Assembly: GCF_001645105.1 (NCBI RefSeq)
Contig: NZ_LKEG01000042.1
Coordinates: 1 to 64,000, forward strand
From: Pseudomonas marginalis
Lineage (GTDB): Bacteria > Pseudomonadota > Gammaproteobacteria > Pseudomonadales > Pseudomonadaceae
Length of the DNA stretch: 64,000 nt
Reading direction: 5' to 3'
The notes beneath the pieces were generated by a model. It made no database searches, was not told the DNA's origin, and worked only from the letters and a program-made list of their open reading frames with translations. A program made the translations under genes and the position numbers. Shown in pieces: positions 53,984 through 63,039 of this stretch. Within the stretch, counting starts at the first letter, position 1, and every line of letters starts with the position of its first letter.

Positions 53984-55102
53984 ATGCCCAGCGCTTTCCA
54001 ACCCTCCTTGAACACCCTGCTAACGCACTTCCACCGTCTGATCGTGCCGCTCTGGCAAGGCCCCGGCTGGAATGCCGACTTGGCATTGCCCTATGAGGCG
54101 CTGGACGCCGATCACCAGCCACTGCCCCCACAACGCTACCGCGCCATGGCCTGCGCCCGGCAGTTGTACCTGTTCGCCAGCCTGATCGGCGAGCCCGATG
54201 CGGCGTTTGCCGAAGAACGCGCCGCGGCGTTGTTCCGCTCTCTGCAACGGCACTTCCACGACGCCGAGCACGGCGGCTGGTTCTACAGCATCGACCCGGC
54301 CGGCCAGCCGCTGGACAAGCGCAAAGACCTCTACACCCATGCGTTCATCATCTTTGCCTGTGCCCACTACTGGGCCAAGGTGCGCGAACCGCTGGTGGAG
54401 TCGGTGCTCAATGCTGCCTTGGAAGTCGTCGCCGAGCGGTTTTCCACCGGCGACGGTCTTTACGAAGCCGTGCTGGAACGCAATTGGTCGTCCCTCAATT
54501 CCGGCCCGTTGCAGAATCCCTTGATGCATTTGGCCGAAGGCTTCCTCGCCACCCTCGCCGTGCGTGAAGACCCCCAGGTGCAGGCAGCCCTGTTGGCGTT
54601 GGCGACGGCCATGCAACAGCGCTTCATCGACCGCCAGCACGGCGTAATGATGGAAAAACCGCTGGGCGCGGTGGATAACTGGTTCGAGCCGGGGCACCAG
54701 TTCGAGTGGTTCTTCTTGCTGGAGTCTTCGGCGGTACTGCGCGGTACGCCGCTGCATGCTTCGCTGACACGGGCCTTTGCCTACGCAGAGCTTAAGGGTG
54801 TGGATAACACCAGCGGTGCGGTCAGCGGCATGCTGGCGCTGGACGGCACGATGCGCGACGGCACCCAACGCATCTGGGCCCAGGCTGAGTACCTGCGGGC
54901 ACTGACCTTGCGGCCGAACAGCGAAGCGGTGCTGCAACGCCAATTGCTGGCGCTGCAACAACGCTTCCTGCATGCCAAAGGCTGGCATGAATGCCTGGAT
55001 GCCCAGGGAGCGGTGAGCCGGTGGGATATGCCTTCCACCACGCCGTATCACTTGGCAACCTGTTACCAGGGCCTTAAGCAATCCATTTGCGATCCCCGGT
55101 AA
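53984..55102 (+). CDS. AGE family epimerase/isomerase (mannose isomerase-like)
   Basis: A 372-residue alpha6/alpha6-barrel enzyme of the N-acylglucosamine 2-epimerase family. Diagnostic stretches include 'YRAMACARQLYLFASLIGEP', 'DLYTHAFIIFACAHYW', 'QNPLMHLAEGFLATLAV' and 'WFEPGHQFEWFFLLESSAVL', which contain the conserved catalytic His residues. In pseudomonads close relatives are D-mannose isomerases (mannose to fructose). The exact sugar is inferred. It overlaps the convergent cation-efflux gene by 29 bp. Confidence 0.87.
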   Translation: MPSAFQPSLNTLLTHFHRLIVPLWQGPGWNADLALPYEALDADHQPLPPQRYRAMACARQLYLFASLIGEPDAAFAEERAAALFRSLQRHFHDAEHGGWFYSIDPAGQPLDKRKDLYTHAFIIFACAHYWAKVREPLVESVLNAALEVVAERFSTGDGLYEAVLERNWSSLNSGPLQNPLMHLAEGFLATLAVREDPQVQAALLALATAMQQRFIDRQHGVMMEKPLGAVDNWFEPGHQFEWFFLLESSAVLRGTPLHASLTRAFAYAELKGVDNTSGAVSGMLALDGTMRDGTQRIWAQAEYLRALTLRPNSEAVLQRQLLALQQRFLHAKGWHECLDAQGAVSRWDMPSTTPYHLATCYQGLKQSICDPR

Positions 55103-55979
55103 AGCTGATCGTCAGCCAGCGCGCCGCATCCGGCGTGCCAAGCCCTGTGGATATTTCTTCGCGCAGCTCGTCCAGGGTCGCGACGTTATCCACCGGGTAA
55201 TCCGCCGGCAACACCACATGGATTTCGATAAACCGCGCCCGCCCGTGCTTTTGCACGTAGGACACGTAGTCGTCGAAACCATGCTTGGCCTGCGCCGCCT
55301 CCATCACTTCACGCACCTTGTCATCCAACTGGTCCGGGGCGATCCCCAGCACCTCGCGCAATGCCGGGCGCAGGATCTTGAAGGCCGGCGCCAGCATGCT
55401 CAGGGCCAGCAGGATCAGGATCAACGGGTCGACATACACCGCCCACTCGCCATAGCCCTGAGACTTGAGCAACAGCGCCGCCAGGAAGCTGATCAGCAAA
55501 CCCACCGACAGCATCGCGTCCACCAGCCAACTGATGTTGTCGAACTGGATCAGCGATGATTTCAGCGTGCGATTGCGGTAGCGCACATAGAAGAAGTAGG
55601 CGAACTCGACGACGGTAAACACCGCCGCATAAATGATCACCAGCCCCAACTCGATCTCGCGTCCGCCATTGATAATGCCGAACACACCGTTGAGAAATGC
55701 ATAGATGGCAATCAGTAGCAGGAAACTGCCTTCGATCAGCAGCACCATCGGCTCCAGGTGCCAATAGCCGAACTGGAAGCGCTCGTTGCTTTTCTTGGCG
55801 ATCAGCTTGGCTGTGATCAGCATCAACACCTTGATGGCGGTGGCGATCAGCGAGAAAAAGCCGTCGAACAGAATCGATTGGGCGCCGGATACCACACCCG
55901 TGACAATCCCGGCGATCGCCACGGCGAACATCAGGATGGTCGATTGTTTGAGCAGTGCCTGCTCACCTCGGTTACTCAC
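55074..55979 (-). CDS. cation diffusion facilitator family transporter
   Basis: A 301-residue efflux protein with five to six helices (residues 13-200) and a cytoplasmic ferredoxin-like C-terminal domain ('RARFIEIHVVLPADYPVDNV'). In helix II 'GAQSILFDGFFSLIATAIKV' has only one of the usual Asp/His pair, and in helix V 'ISWLVDAMLSVGLLISFL' the ligand Asp is present. This resembles the subgroup related to manganese/iron or unassigned CDF proteins. The GTG start at 55979 is set by AGGAGG 6 bases upstream; the in-frame upstream ATG at 56027 overlaps a REP. The metal is unknown. Confidence 0.85.
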   Translation of the reverse strand: MSNRGEQALLKQSTILMFAVAIAGIVTGVVSGAQSILFDGFFSLIATAIKVLMLITAKLIAKKSNERFQFGYWHLEPMVLLIEGSFLLLIAIYAFLNGVFGIINGGREIELGLVIIYAAVFTVVEFAYFFYVRYRNRTLKSSLIQFDNISWLVDAMLSVGLLISFLAALLLKSQGYGEWAVYVDPLILILLALSMLAPAFKILRPALREVLGIAPDQLDDKVREVMEAAQAKHGFDDYVSYVQKHGRARFIEIHVVLPADYPVDNVATLDELREEISTGLGTPDAARWLTISFTGDRKWIA

Positions 55980-56001
55980 ATTTCCTCCTGTCAAAACCTT
56001 T

Positions 56002-56027
56002 GTGGTGAGAGGGCTTGCCCCGCTCAC
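56002..56027. repeat. REP hairpin (TGGTGAG family)
   Basis: TGTGGTGAGAGGGCTTGCCCCGCTCACC is a single imperfect palindrome of the second REP family, between the cation-efflux gene and the dehydrogenase gene. Confidence 0.7.
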
Positions 56028-56041
56028 CCCCGAAAGGTATT

Positions 56042-57550
<1,509 letters not shown>

Positions 57551-58267
57551 TCAGTGACCGCCGAGGTAGGCGTTGCGCACTTCCTCGTTCACCAGCAATT
57601 CCTTACCGGTACCGGTCAGGCGAATCTCGCCATTGACCATCACATAAGCCCGGTCCGACAGGCGCAGCGCATGGTTGGCGTTCTGCTCCACCAGGAAGAT
57701 GGTCATCCCGGTGGACGCCAGCTCACGCAATGTGGAAAAGATCTGCTTCACCACAATCGGCGCCAGCCCCAGGCTAGGCTCGTCGAGCAGCAACAGCTTC
57801 GGCCGGCTCATCAGCGCACGGGCGATGGCGAGCATTTGCTGTTCGCCGCCGGACATGGTCATGGCACGCTGGTTACGCCGCTCCTTGAGCCGTGGAAACA
57901 GCTCGAACATGCGCTGCATGTCTTCCTGGGCAAACTTGTCGCCAATGGGGATGGTGCCCATCAGCAGGTTTTCCTCGACGGTCATGTCGGGGAACACCCG
58001 CCGCCCTTCCGGCGACTGCGCAATGCCGTTGGAGGCGATGTAGTGGGACGACTTGTGGGTAATGTCCACGCCGTTGTAGAGGATCTGCCCCGACTCTGCC
58101 CGTGGCTGGCCGAAGATCGACATCAGCAGCGTGGATTTGCCCGCGCCGTTCGAGCCGATCAGGCTGACGGTTTCGCCTTCGTTGATGTGCAGCGAGACTT
58201 TCTTCAGGGCCTGGATCGGGCCGTAGAACACGTCCAGGTCCTTCATTTCGAGGATAGGTCCGCTCAT
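57551..58267 (-). CDS. livF: branched-chain amino acid ABC transporter ATP-binding protein LivF
   Basis: A 238-residue ATPase. Walker A is 'IGSNGAGKSTLLMSIFG', the LivF-specific segment is 'GIAQSPEGRRVFPDMTVEEN', the signature is 'MSGGEQQMLAIARALM', Walker B is 'LLLLDEPSLGLAPI', and the switch region is 'FLVEQNANHAL'. It pairs with LivG to power LivHM. The ATG at 58267 overlaps the livG stop as ATGA. It is the last gene of the braC-livH-M-G-F operon. Confidence 0.95.
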   Translation of the reverse strand: MSGPILEMKDLDVFYGPIQALKKVSLHINEGETVSLIGSNGAGKSTLLMSIFGQPRAESGQILYNGVDITHKSSHYIASNGIAQSPEGRRVFPDMTVEENLLMGTIPIGDKFAQEDMQRMFELFPRLKERRNQRAMTMSGGEQQMLAIARALMSRPKLLLLDEPSLGLAPIVVKQIFSTLRELASTGMTIFLVEQNANHALRLSDRAYVMVNGEIRLTGTGKELLVNEEVRNAYLGGH

Positions 58268-59139
58268 ACCAACTCCTCTTCGTCGGCGCCCAGGTAGGCA
58301 GCAATCACTTTCGGGTCGTTGCGGATCGCGTCCGGCCCCCCTTCGGCGATCACGTTGCCGTGGTCGAGCACCACGATGTGGTCGGAAATACTCATCACCA
58401 TGCCCATGTCGTGTTCGATCAGCACCACCGTGAGGTCGTGTTCGTCGCGCAGCAGGCGAATCATCGCGCTGAGGGCTTCGGTTTCCTGGGGGTTGAGGCC
58501 CGCAGCGGGTTCGTCCAGGCAGATGATCTGCGGCCGGGTGCACATGGCGCGGGCGATTTCCAGGCGACGCTGCTGGCCGTAGGAGAGCTCACCGGCCAGG
58601 CGGTTGGCGCAGTCCACCAGGTCGACGACTTCCAGCCAGTAGAAGGCGTGGTCGAGGGCGTCGCTTTCAGCCTTGCGGTAGCCCTTGGTGTTGAGGATAC
58701 CCGCGAGCATATTGCGGTTGACCCACATGTGCTGGGCCACCAGCAGGTTTTCCAGCACCGACATTTCCTTGAACAGGCGAATGTTCTGGAAAGTCCGCGC
58801 CAGACCGGCACGATTGACCAGGTGGGTGCCGCCGAACATCTTGTAGTACACGCGGCTGAAAAAGCTTTTGGGCGACACGAAGTCGATGGCCTTGAAGCGC
58901 TCGCCCAACAGCTGGATCACGTTGGTCTGCTGGCCACGGATGTTGAGTTCGATCTTGCCGCCACTGGCTTTGTAGAAGCCGGTGAGGCAGTTGAACACCG
59001 TGGTCTTGCCGGCACCGTTAGGGCCGATCAGGGCGAAGATCGAGTTGCGTTCGACCTTGAGGCTCACATCGCTCAAGGCCTTGATGCCACCGAAGTGCAT
59101 CATCAGGTGTTCCACGGAGAGCACGACTTCCTTGCTCAT
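58264..59139 (-). CDS. livG: branched-chain amino acid ABC transporter ATP-binding protein LivG
   Basis: A 291-residue ATPase starting 'MSKEVVLSVEHLMMHFGGIK'. Walker A is 'IGPNGAGKTTVFNCLTG', the LivG segment is 'RAGLARTFQNIRLFKEMSVL', the signature is 'LSYGQQRRLEIARAMC', Walker B is 'IICLDEPAAGLNPQE', and 'VLIEHDMGMVM' follows. An insertion of about 35 residues after Walker A (around 'IRGQQTNVIQLLGERFKA') is usual for this subgroup. It overlaps both neighbours by 4 bases. Confidence 0.95.
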   Translation of the reverse strand: MSKEVVLSVEHLMMHFGGIKALSDVSLKVERNSIFALIGPNGAGKTTVFNCLTGFYKASGGKIELNIRGQQTNVIQLLGERFKAIDFVSPKSFFSRVYYKMFGGTHLVNRAGLARTFQNIRLFKEMSVLENLLVAQHMWVNRNMLAGILNTKGYRKAESDALDHAFYWLEVVDLVDCANRLAGELSYGQQRRLEIARAMCTRPQIICLDEPAAGLNPQETEALSAMIRLLRDEHDLTVVLIEHDMGMVMSISDHIVVLDHGNVIAEGGPDAIRNDPKVIAAYLGADEEELV

Positions 59140-60413
59140 GGCGCCACTCCTTTACGTGGGGTCACACCGGTACGGCTGATGCGGATCAAGCCGCGCGGTC
59201 GCCAAATCATCATCACCACCATCAACACGCCAAACAGCAGCACGCGGTATTCGGAGAAGCTGCGCAGCAGTTCAGGCGCAACGGTCAGCACGAACGCCGC
59301 AATCACCACGCCCACCGTCGAACCCATGCCGCCCAGCACCACGATGGCCAGGATCAGCGCCGATTCGAAGAAGGTGAACGACGACGGATTGACGAAGCCC
59401 TGGTAGCTGGCGAAGAACACACCGGCCAAACCGGCAGTCGATGCACCGATAGTGAATGCCGAGAGCTTGACCAGCACGTGGTTCAGGCCCATGGAACGGC
59501 AGGCGATCTCATCTTCGCGCAGGGCTTCCCAGGCGCGGCCGACCGGCATGCGGGTCAGGCGGTGCTTGATGTACAGCACGGCCAGCACCACCAGGAACAG
59601 CACGATGTAGATGAAGAGGAATTTGATGTTGGGGTTGTAGTCGATGCCGAAGAACTCATGGAAAGGAATCCCGCCATCCTTCGCGCGCTTGCCGAACTCC
59701 AGACCGAGGAAGGTCGGTGACGGCACCGGCATGCCGTTTGGCCCACCGGTAAACGACAGCCAGTTGTTGAGCACCAGGCGGATGATTTCACCGAAGCCCA
59801 GCGTCACGATGGCCAAATAGTCACCGTGCATTCGCAACACCGGGAACCCGAGTATGCACCCCGCCAACGCCGCAGCGATGGCCGCCAGTGGCAGCACCGT
59901 CCAGAAGCCCAGGCCCAGGTATTGATAACCTAATGCCAGCCCGTAGGCGCCGATGGCGTAAAACGCCACGTAACCCAGGTCGAGCAAGCCGGCCAGGCCC
60001 ACCACGATGTTCAGGCCCAGGCCGAGCAATACGTAGATCAGCCCGAGGATCACCACCGTCAGCAGGTACTTGTTGGCGAAGATCGGGAACACGATGGCGA
60101 TCACGATCAGTGCCGGGATGATCCAGCGCAGTCGCGACTTGTAGTCCGGGGCGAGCACGTGCACGCCAGAGCCACTGCTCTCGAAGCCCTGCAGGATCTT
60201 CAGGCCCTTGGGGGTTTGCAGGAACAGGCTCATGGCAAAGCGGCCGACCATGACGATGGCCACCAACAGGCCCACGCGGGCCGGTTCCAGGTTGAAGCTG
60301 TAGCCGTCGAGTACAACGCCGACGATCGGACCGAACACGATCAACGAAATCAGCCCGGCGAGGACCGTATCAACCACACTTTTCTTGATATCGATGGGTT
60401 TGGCAGCAGACAT
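59136..60413 (-). CDS. livM: branched-chain amino acid ABC transporter permease LivM
   Basis: A 425-residue permease. The N-terminal extra helices (about residues 1-100) are typical of LivM. The core has 'GLGLNIVVGLAGLLDLGYVA', 'LAIVTLGFGEIIRLVLNNWL' and 'RAWEALREDEIACRSMGLNH'. The last helices include 'ALILAIVVLGGMGSTVGVVI'. It forms the translocation path with LivH. It overlaps livG by 4 bases and follows livH by 2. Confidence 0.95.
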   Translation of the reverse strand: MSAAKPIDIKKSVVDTVLAGLISLIVFGPIVGVVLDGYSFNLEPARVGLLVAIVMVGRFAMSLFLQTPKGLKILQGFESSGSGVHVLAPDYKSRLRWIIPALIVIAIVFPIFANKYLLTVVILGLIYVLLGLGLNIVVGLAGLLDLGYVAFYAIGAYGLALGYQYLGLGFWTVLPLAAIAAALAGCILGFPVLRMHGDYLAIVTLGFGEIIRLVLNNWLSFTGGPNGMPVPSPTFLGLEFGKRAKDGGIPFHEFFGIDYNPNIKFLFIYIVLFLVVLAVLYIKHRLTRMPVGRAWEALREDEIACRSMGLNHVLVKLSAFTIGASTAGLAGVFFASYQGFVNPSSFTFFESALILAIVVLGGMGSTVGVVIAAFVLTVAPELLRSFSEYRVLLFGVLMVVMMIWRPRGLIRISRTGVTPRKGVAP

Positions 60414-60415
60414 GT

Positions 60416-61330
60416 TTACACCTTCGCCACGAGTGGGCGACCAAGCAGGCCCTGAGGACGGAAAATCAGAATCACCACCAGCAGGGAGAAACTGAACACG
60501 TCTTTGTAGTCAGAGTTGATCAACCCCGAGAACAACGACTCGGAGATACCGAGGATGATCCCGCCCAGCATTGCCCCAGGCAGGGAGCCGATGCCGCCGA
60601 GTACCGCCGCAGTAAACGCCTTGATGCCGATGATGAAGCCGGCATAGAAGTCGAAGGTGCCGTAGTTGAGGGTGATGAGCACGCCGGCCAATGCCGCCAT
60701 GGCGGCACCGATGACGAACACGTAGGAGATCACCCGGTCGGTGTTGATGCCGAGGATCGAGGCCATTTTGCGGTCTTGCTGGGTTGCGCGGCACATACGG
60801 CCGAGCTTGGTGTACTTGATGATGTAAGTGAGCAACGCCATGCCGGCAAACGCCGCCACGAGGATGAACACCTTGGTGTACGTGAGCTGCACGAACCCGC
60901 TGCCGATGTCGACACGCCAGGCCCCGGCCAGCAGGGTAGGAATGCCTTGTTGTTTCGCGCCCTGAGCGATCTGCGCGTAGTTCTGCAGGATCAGGGAGAT
61001 GCCGATGGCGCTGATCAGCGGGGCCAGGCGGGTGGAATTACGCAGTGGTTTGTAGGCGACACGCTCGATGACCCAACCGTAGACGCCAGTGACGACGACA
61101 GTGAAGACCAAAGTGCCAAGAATGAGCAGCGGGAAGGATTCGATGCCGAAGTAAGCCAGCAGTGCCAGACTGATCGCCGCGAGGTAAGCGGAAATCATAT
61201 AAACCTCGCCGTGGGCGAAGTTGATCATGCCAATGATGCCATAGACCATTGTGTAGCCGATGGCGATCAGGCCATAGACCGACCCGAGGGTCAGGCCGTT
61301 GACCAGTTGCTGCAGGAAAATACCATCCAT
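60416..61330 (-). CDS. livH: branched-chain amino acid ABC transporter permease LivH
   Basis: A 304-residue permease beginning 'MDGIFLQQLVNGLTLGSVYG'. Further blocks are 'YGIIGMINFAHGEVYMISAY', 'AAMAALAGVLITLNYGTFDF' and 'KAFTAAVLGGIGSLPGAMLG', all strongly conserved in LivH/BraD. Two bases separate its stop from livM. The REP doublet between braC and livH probably lowers expression of the membrane parts relative to the binding protein. Confidence 0.95.
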   Translation of the reverse strand: MDGIFLQQLVNGLTLGSVYGLIAIGYTMVYGIIGMINFAHGEVYMISAYLAAISLALLAYFGIESFPLLILGTLVFTVVVTGVYGWVIERVAYKPLRNSTRLAPLISAIGISLILQNYAQIAQGAKQQGIPTLLAGAWRVDIGSGFVQLTYTKVFILVAAFAGMALLTYIIKYTKLGRMCRATQQDRKMASILGINTDRVISYVFVIGAAMAALAGVLITLNYGTFDFYAGFIIGIKAFTAAVLGGIGSLPGAMLGGIILGISESLFSGLINSDYKDVFSFSLLVVILIFRPQGLLGRPLVAKV

Positions 61331-61421
61331 AACGCAATCTCACGCGGTGAGCACCTGCACACCGGTGGGTGTGCGGCGCTTCTGGAGGAAAAGACAGATT
61401 TCAATAACAACACCACTCCCC

Positions 61422-61510
61422 TGTGGGAGGGGGCTTGCTCCCGATTGCGGTGCGTCAGTCATGCATGTGTTGGCTGACACTGCGCTATCGGGGGCAAGCC
61501 CCCTCCCACA
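61422..61510. repeat. REP doublet between braC and livH
   Basis: TGTGGGAGGGGGCTTGCTCCCGAT and ATCGGGGGCAAGCCCCCTCCCACA around a 42-base spacer. It is an intra-operon position after a binding-protein gene, as also seen between urtA and urtB. Confidence 0.87.
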
Positions 61511-61531
61511 TTGGAACGGTGGCGCTCAGTC

Positions 61532-62665
61532 TTACTTCTGCTTTTCCAGCTGGTGGTATTTGCCGTCTTTATCCCACTGGTAAACCACGTAGTCGGAGAC
61601 TTTCAGGTCGCCCTTGGCATCCCACGTCTTCTCGCCCATGACGGTTTTCACCGGGTGAGCCTTGAGCCACTTGGCGGCGTCTTCGCCTTTGTTGGATTTG
61701 GCACCGTTGAAGCCGGCGGCCAGGGCCTGGACTGAGGCGTAGGCGTAAAGGGTGTAGCCTTCCGGCTCGTAGCCAGCCTTACGGAAGTCGTCGACGACCG
61801 CCTTGCTGTCTGGCAACAGGCGTGGGTCGGCACCGAAGGTCATGTAGACGCCATCGACGTACTGGTTGCCACCGGCGGTTTTCGCCAGTTCGTCGGTCAC
61901 TACGCCGTCGTCGGACATGAATGCGGCCTTGAGACCGGCTTCACGGATCTGGCGGACCAGTGGGCCGGCTTCAGGGTGCAGGCCGCCGAAGTAGACGACG
62001 TCGGCACCAATGGAGCGGATCTTGGTGACCAGGGCGCTGAAGTCTTTCTCGCCACGGGTCAGGCCTTCTTCCAGCACCGGCTTGACGCCGCGCTTGGTCA
62101 ACTGGGCAGCAGTGGCGTCGGCCAGGCCTTTGCCGTAGGTGTCCTTGTCGTTGATCACCGCGACTTTCTTGCCCTTCAGCACGTCGACGATGTAATCGCC
62201 GGCGACGATGCCTTGCTGGTCGTCGCGGCCGCACATGCGGAACATGGCGCCCAGGCCGCGCTCGGTCACTTGTGGGTTGGTGGAACCTGGGGTGATCGCG
62301 ATGATGCCCGCTTCGTCATACACCTCGGACGCCGGAATGGTGTTGGAGGAGCAGAAGTGCCCGACCACGCCGATCACTTTGTCCTGGTCCGCCAGGCGGT
62401 TGGCCACGGCCACGGCCTGCTTGGGTTCACAGGCATCATCGCCGGCAACCAGCACGATTTTCTCGCCGTTGATACCGCCGGCCTTGTTGATCACATCGGC
62501 TGCCGCCTGGGCACCCTTCATGTACTGCTCACCGAAAGCGGCGTTGGCACCGGTCATCGGCCCCGCAACGCCAATCTTCACATCAGCTTGAACAAACGTA
62601 GAAACACCCAGCGCCGCAGCAACGGCGAGGGCCAGAAAACCTTTCTTGTAAAACGTCTGGGACAT
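61532..62665 (-). CDS. braC: branched-chain amino acid-binding periplasmic protein
   Basis: A 377-residue exported binding protein. The signal peptide covers residues 1-26 ('FLALAVAAALGVSTFVQADV'). The mature part is LivJ/BraC-like with 'VKIGVAGPMTGANAAFGEQY', 'LVAGDDACEPKQAVAVANRL', 'VIGVVGHFCSSNTIPASEVY' and 'SVQALAAGFNGA'. In P. aeruginosa BraC binds leucine, isoleucine, valine, alanine and threonine. The start at 62665 has GGAG upstream; an in-frame ATG at 62698 is less likely. It is first in the operon, about 59 bases after a sigma-54 start point. Confidence 0.95.
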   Translation of the reverse strand: MSQTFYKKGFLALAVAAALGVSTFVQADVKIGVAGPMTGANAAFGEQYMKGAQAAADVINKAGGINGEKIVLVAGDDACEPKQAVAVANRLADQDKVIGVVGHFCSSNTIPASEVYDEAGIIAITPGSTNPQVTERGLGAMFRMCGRDDQQGIVAGDYIVDVLKGKKVAVINDKDTYGKGLADATAAQLTKRGVKPVLEEGLTRGEKDFSALVTKIRSIGADVVYFGGLHPEAGPLVRQIREAGLKAAFMSDDGVVTDELAKTAGGNQYVDGVYMTFGADPRLLPDSKAVVDDFRKAGYEPEGYTLYAYASVQALAAGFNGAKSNKGEDAAKWLKAHPVKTVMGEKTWDAKGDLKVSDYVVYQWDKDGKYHQLEKQK

Positions 62666-62734
62666 GAGTGGTGCTCCGATATTTTTGATTTTTGGCACGA
62701 CAACTTGCGTTCAAACTTTTCACTGAAAGCCCAG

Positions 62735-62750
62735 AGCAAAGCGCGTGCCA
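62735..62750 (-). promoter_or_regulatory. sigma-54 promoter of the braC-liv operon
   Basis: Read on the minus strand, TGGCACGCGCTTTGCT matches the sigma-54 consensus TGGCACG-N4-TTGCT at every fixed position, with GG and GC exactly 10 bases apart. Transcription would begin near 62724. Confidence 0.8.
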
Positions 62751-62822
62751 TTAGGTTTTTATTCTTCAAAAAGACACGGTGTCATTGTTATTGCAGGCGT
62801 TTCGGCGCCTTTTGCCAGGACG

Positions 62823-62896
62823 TGCAACCGCCTGGCACGCGGAGGTGCAACCAATGACTGCAAAAAGTACAACCCTGGAAGGTGGCACCTGCAACC
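62823..62896. promoter_or_regulatory. phased TGCAACC repeats upstream of the braC promoter
   Basis: TGCAACC occurs at 62823-62829, 62846-62852 and 62890-62896, spaced 23 and 44 bp, about two and four helical turns. The first lies within a CGTGC-N9-GCACG dyad. They sit about 75-150 bp upstream of the sigma-54 promoter, a position expected for an enhancer-binding activator. Confidence 0.45.
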
Positions 62897-63039
62897 AGAG
62901 GGATAAACGACAGCTCCTGCAGCTGTAACAGCATGCGTAACGGAACTGCACATTTACAGTGCGTGATTGCTACGACTTGCACCAATACAGATTAGTAGGC
63001 TGCTAAGAAAATGCAGGCTTTTGAGCGGTATTTCGTTGA

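Noticed and set aside
62693..62710. Sigma-54-like TGGCACGACAACTTGC on the plus strand upstream of braC
   Set aside because: GG and GC are 11 rather than 10 bases apart, and the orientation points toward the 3' end of the oppositely oriented oxidoreductase gene. The minus-strand site at 62,735-62,750 is exact.
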